Shown piece after piece: positions 48,592-56,518 of a stretch of 64,000 nt of DNA. The notes under the pieces were generated by a model. The model made no database searches. It was not told the DNA's origin and worked only from the letters and a program-made list of their open reading frames with translations. Position numbers and translations under genes: made by a program. Source of the DNA: Lutibacter sp. HS1-25. GTDB lineage: Bacteria > Bacteroidota > Bacteroidia > Flavobacteriales > Flavobacteriaceae. Position 1 is the stretch's first letter. Every line of letters starts with the position of its first letter. The stretch covers positions 1 through 64,000 of the forward strand of contig NZ_RHLN01000011.1 in assembly GCF_004121075.1 (NCBI RefSeq), given 5' to 3'.

Positions 48592-49263
48592 ATGAAAAAA
48601 AATATAATATATATAGTACTTCTGTTCTTTTCATTTACAATAATTTCTTGTGATGAAGAGTTAGACATCTTTGATAGCAATACATTAAGTTATTCAGGGA
48701 CTTATTTTTGGCAACTTTTGGATGAGACAAATACCGATGTTTATGTAGACTATGATCATAACATACAACTTCTAATTTACAACACTTCAGACAACGTAGA
48801 AAATGAAGTGTGGATTGAAGATACTGACCATGTTTTTCCTTTAAAAAGTAAATTCTTTTTAACCGGAACTTCAACATCTTTTAAATCTAGTACTGAAGAT
48901 TTTAATAATTTACCTAATAACTTACTTGCTGTTGAAGCACCAGATGATAAACCTACTGGTTTAAATCAAACAACAACAGATGCTCGTGATTATGTTAGAA
49001 GTTTTATTGTAGAAGGTAAAATTTTACCAAAAGCTGCTACAACCATTAGCGGAAATCCAGTTGACAGCATTTATGTTAAAATAAAACTACTTAGTGGTGA
49101 TGTTACTTTTACAAGTTACAGTGTACCTGTTGAAGAAAGAGCTGATCCTGAAGTAGAAGAATTCGATTGGAAATTTGCTTCTGCAACTTATGACAATACT
49201 TTAGATGAAACTTATGTTATTTCTGGTCACAGAAAAACAGGTTTTGCTGAAGACGATCATTAA
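48592..49263 (+). CDS. Lipid_bd-type (PF12888-like) accessory lipoprotein
   Basis: A 223-residue lipoprotein (lipobox SFTIISCDEELD, Cys about residue 20). It has the form of the Bacteroidota family named 'lipid-binding putative hydrolase': SGTYFWQLLDETNTDVYVDY near the start, two beta-rich sheets and the C-terminal motif YVISGHRKTGFAEDDH. Despite the family name, no catalytic residues are established. It is the fourth gene of the SusC2 unit, 10 nt after the Ig-like lipoprotein, and is followed by a terminator. Confidence 0.78.
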   Translation: MKKNIIYIVLLFFSFTIISCDEELDIFDSNTLSYSGTYFWQLLDETNTDVYVDYDHNIQLLIYNTSDNVENEVWIEDTDHVFPLKSKFFLTGTSTSFKSSTEDFNNLPNNLLAVEAPDDKPTGLNQTTTDARDYVRSFIVEGKILPKAATTISGNPVDSIYVKIKLLSGDVTFTSYSVPVEERADPEVEEFDWKFASATYDNTLDETYVISGHRKTGFAEDDH

Positions 49264-49283
49264 TTGATTTTTTTTAATAAAAT

Positions 49284-49312
49284 AAAAACCACTGCACTTG
49301 CAGTGGTTTTTT
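49284..49312 (+). terminator. Terminator of the second SusCD unit
   Basis: An 11-bp stem (49285-49295 with 49300-49310, ACCACTGC/GCAGTGGT core) with a 4-nt loop and a run of seven T, 21 nt beyond the lipoprotein stop. Confidence 0.92.
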
Positions 49313-49329
49313 TATTCCCATAATATAAC

Positions 49330-49337
49330 TACATTTG
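49330..49337 (+). promoter_or_regulatory. Candidate -7 element for rlmB, very close to the ATG
   Basis: TACATTTG matches TAnnTTTG but ends only 4 nt before the rlmB ATG at 49342. If it is used, transcription would begin at or next to the start codon, giving a leaderless mRNA. No good TTG lies at the expected distance upstream, so confidence is low. Confidence 0.35.
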
Positions 49338-49341
49338 CTGC

Positions 49342-50085
49342 ATGGAAAACGAGGAATCAAAAATATTTGGAATACGCGCTGTTATTGAAGCTATCAACGC
49401 AGGTCAAACAATTAGCAAAGTCTATTTACAAAAAGGCTTAACTGGTCATTTATTTTCTGAATTAAATTCATTAATAAAAGCAAACAATATAGCCACTAGC
49501 TATGTACCTGTTGAAAAATTAAACAGACTTTCTAAAAATAGCAATCACCAAGGTGTTGCTGCACAAATATCTCCTATTGAGTTTATAGATTTAGAAAAAT
49601 TAATTGAAACTACTTTAGAAAAAACAGCAACTCCCCTATTTTTATTACTTGACCAACTTTCTGATGTTAGAAATTTTGGTGCTATTATTAGAACTGCAGA
49701 ATGTACTGGTGTAGATGGCATTATTATTCAAAAACAAGGCAATGCACCTGTTAGTGCAGATACTATTAAAACATCAGCTGGTGCGGCATTTAAAGTTCCT
49801 ATCTGTAAAGTTGACCATATCAAAGATGCTATTTTTCAATTACAAGCTGCCGATATACAATTGGTTGCTGCTACTGAAAAAACAGAGCAATTAATTTACG
49901 ATATTGACTTAAAGGCTCCTACTGCTATTGTAATGGGTTCTGAAGATAGAGGTATCAATCCTTCTATTTTAAAAATTGTAACTCATAAAGCTAAATTGCC
50001 GTTGCTAGGTACCATAGAATCATTAAATGTTTCTGTTGCCTGTGGTGCTTTTTTATATGAAGCTACCCGCCAACGTTTAAAATAA
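49342..50085 (+). CDS. rlmB: 23S rRNA (guanosine-2'-O-)-methyltransferase, TrmH/RlmB family
   Basis: A 247-residue SPOUT methyltransferase. The N-terminal substrate-binding domain (FGIRAVIEAINAGQTISKVY, NHQGVAA) precedes the trefoil-knot domain with the three SpoU motifs: LSDVRNFGAIIRTAECTGVD, IVMGSEDRGINPSI and ESLNVSVACGAFLYEATRQR. It most likely methylates the ribose of G2251 in 23S rRNA using S-adenosylmethionine. It is monocistronic between two hairpins. Confidence 0.93.
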   Translation: MENEESKIFGIRAVIEAINAGQTISKVYLQKGLTGHLFSELNSLIKANNIATSYVPVEKLNRLSKNSNHQGVAAQISPIEFIDLEKLIETTLEKTATPLFLLLDQLSDVRNFGAIIRTAECTGVDGIIIQKQGNAPVSADTIKTSAGAAFKVPICKVDHIKDAIFQLQAADIQLVAATEKTEQLIYDIDLKAPTAIVMGSEDRGINPSILKIVTHKAKLPLLGTIESLNVSVACGAFLYEATRQRLK

Positions 50086-50100
50086 GACTCTATCATAAAT

Positions 50101-50145
50101 TTCAAAAGTCGGTCGACTTATAAAATAAGTCGACCGACTTTTGAA
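50101..50145. terminator. Perfect 20-bp inverted repeat between convergent genes
   Basis: TTCAAAAGTCGGTCGACTTA and its exact complement are separated by 5 nt. It lies 15 nt after rlmB and 55 nt before the end of the rhomboid gene on the other strand. It is much longer than the other terminators here and is flanked by short A/T runs, so a bidirectional terminator is likely. A small mobile palindrome is the alternative. Confidence 0.75.
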
Positions 50146-50160
50146 AAAAGTTGTACAACT

Positions 50161-50191
50161 AATTTTAAAAGGTGTACATCTTTTTAAAATT
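50161..50191. repeat. Second inverted repeat with GTACA core
   Basis: AATTTTAAAAG and CTTTTTAAAATT flank the sequence GTGTACAT, directly after an AGTTGTACAACT palindrome at 50149-50160. Together with the 20-bp repeat this makes three palindromic units in 90 bases between rlmB and the rhomboid gene. It could be the rhomboid gene terminator. Confidence 0.6.
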
Positions 50192-50199
50192 GTTGCACA

Positions 50200-50883
50200 T
50201 TAATTAAGTTCAGACAACTCATCTTCTTTATTTTCTTCAGGTTCAGGTGGATTAAAATTTCCATTTTCATCAAATAATTTTTCAAATTCAGGATTTTCTG
50301 AATAACTAAATTTTTCGGGCTGTGGTCCTTCTTTTTTGAATATAAAAGCAAAAAGGAATCCAACAAAAAAACCAGACAAATGTCCTTCCCACGAAATACT
50401 TTCTTCAACAGGAAAAACATACCAAATCATACTTCCATATAAAAAAACAACTACCAGAGATAAAGCTATTAAGCGGTAATATTTTCTAAAAACACCGCTA
50501 AAAAATATAAAACTTACCAAAAAATACACAACGCCACTTGCTCCAATATGATAAGATGAACGAGCAAATGACCAGGTTAAGATTCCTGTAAACAACAACC
50601 CAGTAATAAGCACTTTATTGGCTATTTTACTGTAGAAATAATACAAACTCCACAGCATAGCTAACAACGGAATTGAGTTGTTAAATAAATGTTTTGCACT
50701 ACCATGAATAAACGGTGAAAAAATTACCCCTCTTAAACCTTTTATGGTTTGTGGGTAAATGCCATATTTATTGAAGTTGAATCTGAACTGAATTTCAATA
50801 AAATATAGAAACCAAATTACAACTACTGCTATAACAGGAATGTATAATGATTTTGATTGAAATGAAAACTTAGTATCAGACAT
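50200..50883 (-). CDS. Rhomboid family intramembrane serine protease
   Basis: A 227-residue protein from the ATG at 50883. Six hydrophobic segments hold the catalytic dyad Ser116 (HIGASGVVY) and His168 (SWEGHLSGFFVGF). The early motif FIHGSAKHLFNNSIPLLAM is the rhomboid signature before TM2. The last ~45 residues are hydrophilic and strongly acidic (PEPEENKEDELSELN). It cleaves membrane-spanning substrates; the target is unknown. An alternative ATG five codons upstream is possible. Confidence 0.93.
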   Translation of the reverse strand: MSDTKFSFQSKSLYIPVIAVVVIWFLYFIEIQFRFNFNKYGIYPQTIKGLRGVIFSPFIHGSAKHLFNNSIPLLAMLWSLYYFYSKIANKVLITGLLFTGILTWSFARSSYHIGASGVVYFLVSFIFFSGVFRKYYRLIALSLVVVFLYGSMIWYVFPVEESISWEGHLSGFFVGFLFAFIFKKEGPQPEKFSYSENPEFEKLFDENGNFNPPEPEENKEDELSELN

Positions 50884-50921
50884 ATTACAAACATACAATT
50901 TATTATGAATTGAAAAAAAAC

Positions 50922-50954
50922 AAACCTAACAGGTTTCTGAAACCTGTTAGGTTT
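50922..50954. repeat. 15-bp perfect palindrome between divergent genes
   Basis: AAACCTAACAGGTTT and its complement are separated by only CTG. It lies between the divergent rhomboid and rarA genes, where no transcript should end, and directly beside the dispersed structured element copy B. It therefore looks like a small palindromic repeat rather than a terminator. Confidence 0.8.
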
Positions 50955-50961
50955 TCAGATT

Positions 50962-51076
50962 GAAACTTTGCGTTAGGGATTGCAGCGGTATCCTTTTTTT
51001 GGTATGTAACAAAGTGGAATACCTAAAAAAGATTTAGCGGAAAGCCCGACACAAATGCAATGTAGTGTAACGCCCA
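50962..51076 (+). ncRNA. Dispersed structured element, copy B
   Basis: Same plan as copy A at 1811-1909 but on the plus strand. Outer stem GCGTTA (50970-50975) with TAACGC (51068-51073); long hairpin (50994-51005 with 51019-51030) closed by GGTAT/ATACC, with the 13-nt loop GTAACAAAGTGGA; then ACAC/GTGT near 51050-51067. Conserved single-stranded segments shared with copy A include GCAGCGG and AAGCCCGAC or its close variant. It ends 28 nt before the rarA ATG and so would be in the rarA leader if transcribed. Confidence 0.7.
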
Positions 51077-51103
51077 AAACAATATTATTACTATTTTTAC
51101 AGT

Positions 51104-52378
51104 ATGAATGAACCTTTAGCAGAGCGAATTCGTCCTAAAAATTTAGACGATTATATTAGTCAGCAACATTTGGTTGGAAAAACTGGCGCATTAACGCAAC
51201 ATATTAAGCGTGGTATAATTCCATCGCTTATTTTATGGGGGCCTCCTGGTATTGGAAAAACTACATTGGCAAATATTATTGCCCAAGAATCTAAGCGTCC
51301 GTTTTATTCATTAAGCGCAATCAATTCAGGTGTAAAAGATGTGCGCGATGTTATTGACAAAGCGAAACAAAGTGGCGGCCTATTTACAACAAAAAACCCT
51401 ATTTTGTTTATTGATGAGATTCATAGATTTAGTAAATCACAACAAGATTCGCTGTTAGGAGCCGTTGAAAAAGGTTGGGTTACGTTGATTGGTGCAACTA
51501 CCGAAAATCCGAGTTTTGAAGTAATACCCGCACTACTCTCTCGTTGCCAAGTGTATATTTTAAATTCGTTTAGTAAAATCGATTTAGAGGCCTTGTTAAA
51601 ACGTGCTTTAGAAAAAGATGACATTATATCTAAAAAACAAATTGAAATAAAAGAGACAGAGGCTTTATTACGAATTTCGGGAGGTGATGCTCGTAAATTG
51701 CTCAATATTTTTGAATTGGTAGTGAACTCTGAAGATGAGCCGATAGTAATTACCAACGACTTGGTTTTGGCTAAAATTCAAAAGAATACTGTTTTGTACG
51801 ATAAAACAGGAGAACAACATTACGATATAATTTCGGCTTTTATAAAATCAATCAGGGGAAGTGATCCCAATGGAGCTGTTTATTGGCTGGCTCGCATGAT
51901 TGAAGGCGGAGAAGATGCAAAATTTATTGCAAGAAGGCTGTTAATTTTAGCTTCGGAAGATATAGGAAATGCAAATCCTACAGCTTTGATTTTGGCAAAT
52001 AACACTTTTCAGGCAGTAACAACCATTGGTTTTCCTGAATCTCGCATTATTTTAAGTCAGTGTGCTGTGTATTTGGCTACCTCACCAAAAAGCAACGCTT
52101 CGTATGAAGCTATAGGCAAAGCACAAGCTTTGGTAAAAGAAACAGGCGATTTATCTGTTCCATTGCATTTAAGAAATGCACCAACCAAATTGATGAAAGA
52201 ACTGGATTATGGCAAAAATTATAAATATGCCCATAGTTTTGAAAACAATTTTGCTGAACAAGAGTTTTTACCCGATGAAATAAAAAACACTACATTTTAT
52301 GAACCTGGAAATAATGCTCGCGAAAATAGCTTTAGAGAGTTTTTAAGAAAACTTTGGAAAGGTAAATACGGTTATTAA
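51104..52378 (+). CDS. rarA: Replication-associated recombination protein RarA (MgsA)
   Basis: A 424-residue AAA+ ATPase that acts at stalled replication forks. [20 protein letters not shown] at the start, Walker [21 protein letters not shown], Walker [17 protein letters not shown], sensor 1 [19 protein letters not shown] and sensor 2 [14 protein letters not shown] are all present. The tetramerisation domain ([20 protein letters not shown]) follows in the C-terminal half. Length is canonical. Confidence 0.97.
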   Translation: MNEPLAERIRPKNLDDYISQQHLVGKTGALTQHIKRGIIPSLILWGPPGIGKTTLANIIAQESKRPFYSLSAINSGVKDVRDVIDKAKQSGGLFTTKNPILFIDEIHRFSKSQQDSLLGAVEKGWVTLIGATTENPSFEVIPALLSRCQVYILNSFSKIDLEALLKRALEKDDIISKKQIEIKETEALLRISGGDARKLLNIFELVVNSEDEPIVITNDLVLAKIQKNTVLYDKTGEQHYDIISAFIKSIRGSDPNGAVYWLARMIEGGEDAKFIARRLLILASEDIGNANPTALILANNTFQAVTTIGFPESRIILSQCAVYLATSPKSNASYEAIGKAQALVKETGDLSVPLHLRNAPTKLMKELDYGKNYKYAHSFENNFAEQEFLPDEIKNTTFYEPGNNARENSFREFLRKLWKGKYGY

Positions 52379-52441
52379 TGTTTATTGATTTGCTGAATTA
52401 TTTTACCTGATAAATTATAAAATTCGTACTTAGTTAAAAGT

Positions 52442-52470
52442 AAAAAGGCTTCCAAATTGGAAGCCTTTTT
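52442..52470. terminator. Bidirectional terminator between rarA and dnaK
   Basis: A perfect stem AAAAAGGCTTCC/GGAAGCCTTTTT with a short loop, 63 nt after rarA and 22 nt before the end of dnaK on the other strand. It serves both convergent genes. Confidence 0.92.
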
Positions 52471-52491
52471 TATCAATTATAAAATAAACTA

Positions 52492-54396
52492 TTATTTTAC
52501 TTCTTCAAAATCAACATCTTCAACGTGGTCTGAACCTCCGTTAGGTTGTGCTTGTCCAGCATCACCTTCAGGTGCGCCTTGTGCTTGACCTGCTTGCTCT
52601 GCTTTGTACATTTCTTCACTAGCAGCTTTCCAAGCTTCGTTAATTTTCTCCATTGCAGCATCAATTAAAGCCAAATCTTTAGATTCGTGTGCTTTTTTCA
52701 ATTCTACCAAGGCAGCTTCAATAGGCTCTTTTTTATCAGCTGATAATTTTTCACCAAACTCTTTCAATTGCTTTTCAGTTTGGAAAATCATAGAATCTGC
52801 AGCATTTACTTTTTCAGCAGTTTCTTTTGCTTTTTTATCAGCATCTGCGTTAGCTTCAGCATCAGCTTTCATTTTTTTGATTTCTTCTTCTGTTAAACCA
52901 GATGAAGCTTCAATTCTAATATCTTGCGTTTTATTAGTAGCTTTATCTGTTGCTGTTACGTGAATAATACCGTTAGCATCAATATCAAAAGTTACTTCAA
53001 TTTGAGGTGTACCTCTTTGTGCTGGTGGAATACCATCTAAATGGAAACGACCAATTGTTTTGTTATCGGCTGCCATAGCACGTTCACCTTGTAACACGTG
53101 AATTTCAACTGATGGCTGATTGTCTGCAGCTGTAGAGAATACTTGAGATTTCTTAGTAGGAATCGTAGTATTAGCCTCAATCAACTTAGTCATTACGTTA
53201 CCCATAGTTTCAATACCTAATGAAAGTGGTGTAACGTCTAACAACAATACATCTTTTACATCACCAGATAAAACTCCACCTTGAATAGCTGCACCAATTG
53301 CAACAACTTCATCAGGATTTACCCCTTTTGAAGGCGCTTTACCAAAGAATTTTTCAACAGCTTCAACAACCGCAGGAATACGTGTTGAACCACCAACTAA
53401 AATAATTTCGTCAATATCACCAGTTGATAAACCAGCATTTTTCAAAGCTGTTCTACAAGGCTCAATAGTTCTTTTAATTAAATCGTCTATTAACTGCTCA
53501 AATTTTGCTTTTGTTAAATTACGTACCAAATGTTTTGGACCTGTAGCGGTTGCAGTAACATATGGCAAGTTAATTTCAGTTGAAGCAGAAGAAGACAATT
53601 CTATTTTTGCTTTTTCAGCAGCTTCTTTTAAACGTTGTAAAGCCATTGGATCTAAACGTAAATCAATACTTTCGTCAGCTTTAAATTCTTCAGCTAACCA
53701 ATCAATAATTTTTTGATCAACATCATCACCACCTAAATGTGTATCACCATCTGTTGACAATACTTCAAAAACACCATCACCTAATTCTAATATTGAAACG
53801 TCATGCGTTCCACCACCAAAGTCAAATACAACAATTTTTTGATCTTGACCTTTTTTATCTAAACCATAAGCCAATGCAGCAGCAGTAGGTTCGTTGATAA
53901 TACGACTTACTTTTAAACCTGCAATTTCACCTGCTTCTTTAGTAGCCTGACGTTGAGAATCGTTAAAGTATGCTGGTACAGTTACAACTGCTTCGGTTAC
54001 TTCAGTACCTAAATAATCCTCAGCAGTTTTCTTCATTTTTTGAAGAATCATTGCTGAAATTTCTTGAGGTGTGTACAATCTTCCGTCAATATCTACTCTT
54101 GGAGTATCGTTGTCTCCTTTTACTACTTTGTAAGGCACACGTTCAGCCTCCATTTTACTTTCAGAATATTTATTTCCCATAAAACGTTTAATTGAATAAA
54201 CTGTTTTTGTTGGATTTGTAACTGCTTGACGTTTTGCAGGATCACCTACTTTTCTTTCACCATCCTCTAAAAATGCTACAATTGATGGCGTTGTTCTTTT
54301 TCCTTCTGAATTAGGAATTACAACTGGCTCATTACCTTCCATTACAGAAACACAAGAGTTTGTTGTACCTAAATCAATTCCTATTATCTTACCCAT
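52492..54396 (-). CDS. dnaK: Molecular chaperone DnaK (Hsp70)
   Basis: A 634-residue Hsp70. Nucleotide-binding domain motifs [55 protein letters not shown] and [16 protein letters not shown] are intact, followed by the linker [15 protein letters not shown], the substrate-binding domain and a C-terminal lid ending in acidic EDVDFEEVK. dnaJ and grpE are not adjacent. The 453-nt upstream region contains repeated TGTCA/TGACA half-sites and a TTGACA-17-TAATCA arrangement, a possible heat-shock promoter. Confidence 0.99.
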   Translation of the reverse strand: MGKIIGIDLGTTNSCVSVMEGNEPVVIPNSEGKRTTPSIVAFLEDGERKVGDPAKRQAVTNPTKTVYSIKRFMGNKYSESKMEAERVPYKVVKGDNDTPRVDIDGRLYTPQEISAMILQKMKKTAEDYLGTEVTEAVVTVPAYFNDSQRQATKEAGEIAGLKVSRIINEPTAAALAYGLDKKGQDQKIVVFDFGGGTHDVSILELGDGVFEVLSTDGDTHLGGDDVDQKIIDWLAEEFKADESIDLRLDPMALQRLKEAAEKAKIELSSSASTEINLPYVTATATGPKHLVRNLTKAKFEQLIDDLIKRTIEPCRTALKNAGLSTGDIDEIILVGGSTRIPAVVEAVEKFFGKAPSKGVNPDEVVAIGAAIQGGVLSGDVKDVLLLDVTPLSLGIETMGNVMTKLIEANTTIPTKKSQVFSTAADNQPSVEIHVLQGERAMAADNKTIGRFHLDGIPPAQRGTPQIEVTFDIDANGIIHVTATDKATNKTQDIRIEASSGLTEEEIKKMKADAEANADADKKAKETAEKVNAADSMIFQTEKQLKEFGEKLSADKKEPIEAALVELKKAHESKDLALIDAAMEKINEAWKAASEEMYKAEQAGQAQGAPEGDAGQAQPNGGSDHVEDVDFEEVK

Positions 54397-54849
54397 AATT
54401 TAATATTTTATATTGTTTCTAAATTAATTTTTTAAATCTACACCTAGCAAATGACAATGATTATGCCATTACAAAAAATATGTCAACTTGTCAGAATTAT
54501 ATTTAATCTTTAATCTTACTGTCACAAACAAAAACAATTATACTGTAATAATTTCCGAAAATTGGCACTTATTTTTATTACAATAATAGTATGCATTAAA
54601 ATTAGATTGACAATTATGACATTTAAACCTGATTTGGATTGTTCAATATTTAATGCAAGATAAATAGTTGTAAAAAAATATATAATTTAATATTTGAACA
54701 TTTACAAAACCACCTTATTTAAAGTAAAGTAATATTAAAGACTATTGACCTAAATAAAATAATTGGTATTGTAAAAATAAATTACCTCTTTTAATAAATA
54801 TTATTTATATTTGAGGATAACACTTTATTAATTTAAAAAATAATTACTT
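54397..54849. promoter_or_regulatory. Divergent intergenic region of dnaK and the DUF2853 gene
   Basis: This 453-nt stretch holds no gene. On the minus strand TTGACA (54481-54486), a 17-nt spacer and TAATCA (54458-54463) could be a dnaK promoter. TGTCA occurs at 54481, 54489 and 54520, and in the other orientation TGACA at 54608 and 54617, making paired half-sites on each side. On the plus strand TATATTTG (54806-54813) is a -7 candidate for the DUF2853 gene, but no TTG stands at the usual distance. The rest is plain AT-rich sequence. Confidence 0.4.
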
Positions 54850-55185
54850 ATGAGTAAATTCGATGAAAAAGTTGCACAATACGAAGCTGAAATGCAAAAA
54901 TTAGGTCTTAACTGCGACATAGATTTATTAACTAAAGTAACAAAAGGCTTGGGACCTTCAATATACAAAGCTGATGCCGAAACGGTATCAGGAAGTGATC
55001 AAAAAGAGCTTGATACTGTAAAAAACAACTTTTTAATTAAAAAGCTTGGACTTGCTGATGGTGCAAATTTAGACAATGCCATTGCTAGCGTTATTGAAAA
55101 AGTTGGAAAATCTAACAGAAATAAATACAGAGCAATTTTTTATTATTTATTGGTAAAAGAATTAGGTCAAGAATCTAAATACTAA
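54850..55185 (+). CDS. DUF2853 family protein
   Basis: A 111-residue soluble, helical protein. MSKFDEKVAQYEAEMQKLGL, LTKVTKGLGPSIYKADAETV and NKYRAIFYYLLVKELGQESK match DUF2853, a small family known from structural genomics with no assigned function. It stands alone with a terminator behind it and dnaK divergent to it. Its place beside dnaK does not by itself show a stress role. Confidence 0.9.
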   Translation: MSKFDEKVAQYEAEMQKLGLNCDIDLLTKVTKGLGPSIYKADAETVSGSDQKELDTVKNNFLIKKLGLADGANLDNAIASVIEKVGKSNRNKYRAIFYYLLVKELGQESKY

Positions 55186-55211
55186 CACATTACACTAAAT
55201 AATTAAACATA

Positions 55212-55238
55212 AAAAAACCCGCAAATTGCGGGTTTTTT
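55212..55238. terminator. Bidirectional terminator after the DUF2853 gene
   Basis: A stem AAAAAACCCGC/GCGGGTTTTTT with an AAATT loop lies 26 nt after the DUF2853 stop and 2 nt before the end of the acidic-protein gene on the other strand, so it terminates both units. Confidence 0.92.
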
Positions 55239-55240
55239 TA

Positions 55241-55537
55241 TTATATATCTTCATCTGAATCTTCATCAACAATATCATCAATATCATCTGGATCGTGAAC
55301 ATCGTCAAAGTTATCTTCATCAGCATCGTAATCTTCCATAGTTTCTTCTAATTTTAAACTGATTTTTACCAAATACATGGTATCTTCAGTTGAAACTTCT
55401 ACTGCTCTAATGTTTTCTCCTTTTGCATTTTTAAAATTAATAATGTCTTTATAACCGTATCCATTAGGAAATTTTTCAACCAACATATTTAAAATGTCTT
55501 CGGTTAGTTTACTATAATCTACAATAACTCTTTTCAT
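55241..55537 (-). CDS. Small acidic protein at the end of the polyamine operon
   Basis: About 98 residues from the ATG at 55537. The first ~65 residues form a mixed alpha/beta region (KRVIVDYSKLTEDILNMLVE, then FKNAKGENIRAVEVSTEDTM). The last 30 are almost wholly Asp/Glu (DYDADEDNFDDVHDPDDIDD). I recognise it as conserved in flavobacteria but with no known function. It starts 6 nt after the deoxyhypusine-synthase-like gene, so it is the fourth gene of that transcript. A polyamine-binding acidic tail is a tempting idea but only a guess. Confidence 0.75.
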   Translation of the reverse strand: MKRVIVDYSKLTEDILNMLVEKFPNGYGYKDIINFKNAKGENIRAVEVSTEDTMYLVKISLKLEETMEDYDADEDNFDDVHDPDDIDDIVDEDSDEDI

Positions 55538-55543
55538 TATCAA

Positions 55544-56518
55544 TTACATGTTTAATAAATAAGCAAAAATTAAGGGTGCAACAATAGTAGCATCAGACTC
55601 AATAATATATTTTGGCGTATTGATATCTAATTTACCCCAAGTAATTTTCTCATTTGGAACAGCTCCTGAATACGAACCATAACTTGTTGTTGAATCCGAT
55701 ATTTGGCAAAAATAACTCCAAAAAGGTGTGTCAGTTCGCTCCATATCTTGATACAACATAGGAACTACACAAATTGGAAAATCACCAGCAATACCACCTC
55801 CTATTTGAAAAAATCCGATCCCGTTTTCAGAATTTTGAGTATACCAATCAGCTAAGAAAGTCATATACTCAATACCAGATTTCATAGTGCTTGCTTTTAA
55901 CTCACCTTTTAACACATATGATGCAAAAATATTACCCATAGTACTGTCTTCCCAACCTGGAACAACCATTGGTAAATTAGCTTCAGCAGCAGCGATCATC
56001 CAGCTATTTTTTGGATCAATTTCATGGTATTGGTCTAAAACACCAGAAAGCAATAATTTATACATAAACTCATGTGGAAAATAGCGTTCACCTTTGTCTT
56101 CAGCATCTTTCCAAATTTTAAAAATATGCGCTTGCAAACGTCTAAATGCCTCTTCTTCAGGAATACAAGTATCTGTAACCCTATTCAAGCCTTTTTCTAA
56201 TAAATCCCACTCATCCTGAGGTGTTAAATCTCTGTAGTTAGGAACTCTTTTGTAATGTGAATGCGCTACTAGATTCATAATATCTTCCTCTAAATTAGCA
56301 CCTGTACAAGAAATTATTTGTACTTTATCTTGGCGTATTACCTCAGCAAAAATTTTTCCTAATTCTGCTGTACTCATAGCACCAGCTAATGAAACCAACA
56401 TTTTAGAACCTTTAGCTAACTGATTTTCATATTCTTTTGCTGCATCAACAACAGTTGCAGAATTGAAATGCAAATAATACTTTTCAATAAATTGAGAAAT
56501 TGCTCCTTTTTTATTCAT
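55544..56518 (-). CDS. Deoxyhypusine-synthase-like protein (probable polyamine aminobutyl/aminopropyl transferase)
   Basis: A 324-residue NAD-binding protein of the deoxyhypusine synthase family. Bacteria lack eIF5A, so it must use another acceptor; some bacterial members make homospermidine. Visible are LVSLAGAMSTAELGKIFAEV, ISCTGANLEEDIMNLVAHSH, GGGIAGDFPICVVPML and the catalytic Lys296 in KITWGKLD. The Lys-His-His motif that follows GGG in the eukaryotic enzyme is replaced by Ala-Gly-Asp. It begins inside the end of the agmatinase-like gene (ATGAATAA overlap of 8 nt), so translation is coupled. The product of the reaction is inferred, not shown. Confidence 0.85.
   Translation of the reverse strand: MNKKGAISQFIEKYYLHFNSATVVDAAKEYENQLAKGSKMLVSLAGAMSTAELGKIFAEVIRQDKVQIISCTGANLEEDIMNLVAHSHYKRVPNYRDLTPQDEWDLLEKGLNRVTDTCIPEEEAFRRLQAHIFKIWKDAEDKGERYFPHEFMYKLLLSGVLDQYHEIDPKNSWMIAAAEANLPMVVPGWEDSTMGNIFASYVLKGELKASTMKSGIEYMTFLADWYTQNSENGIGFFQIGGGIAGDFPICVVPMLYQDMERTDTPFWSYFCQISDSTTSYGSYSGAVPNEKITWGKLDINTPKYIIESDATIVAPLIFAYLLNM

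Noticed and set aside
54397-54849. CIRCE element upstream of dnaK
   Set aside because: The TTAGCACTC-N9-GAGTGCTAA sequence is absent; only TGTCA/TGACA half-sites are seen.
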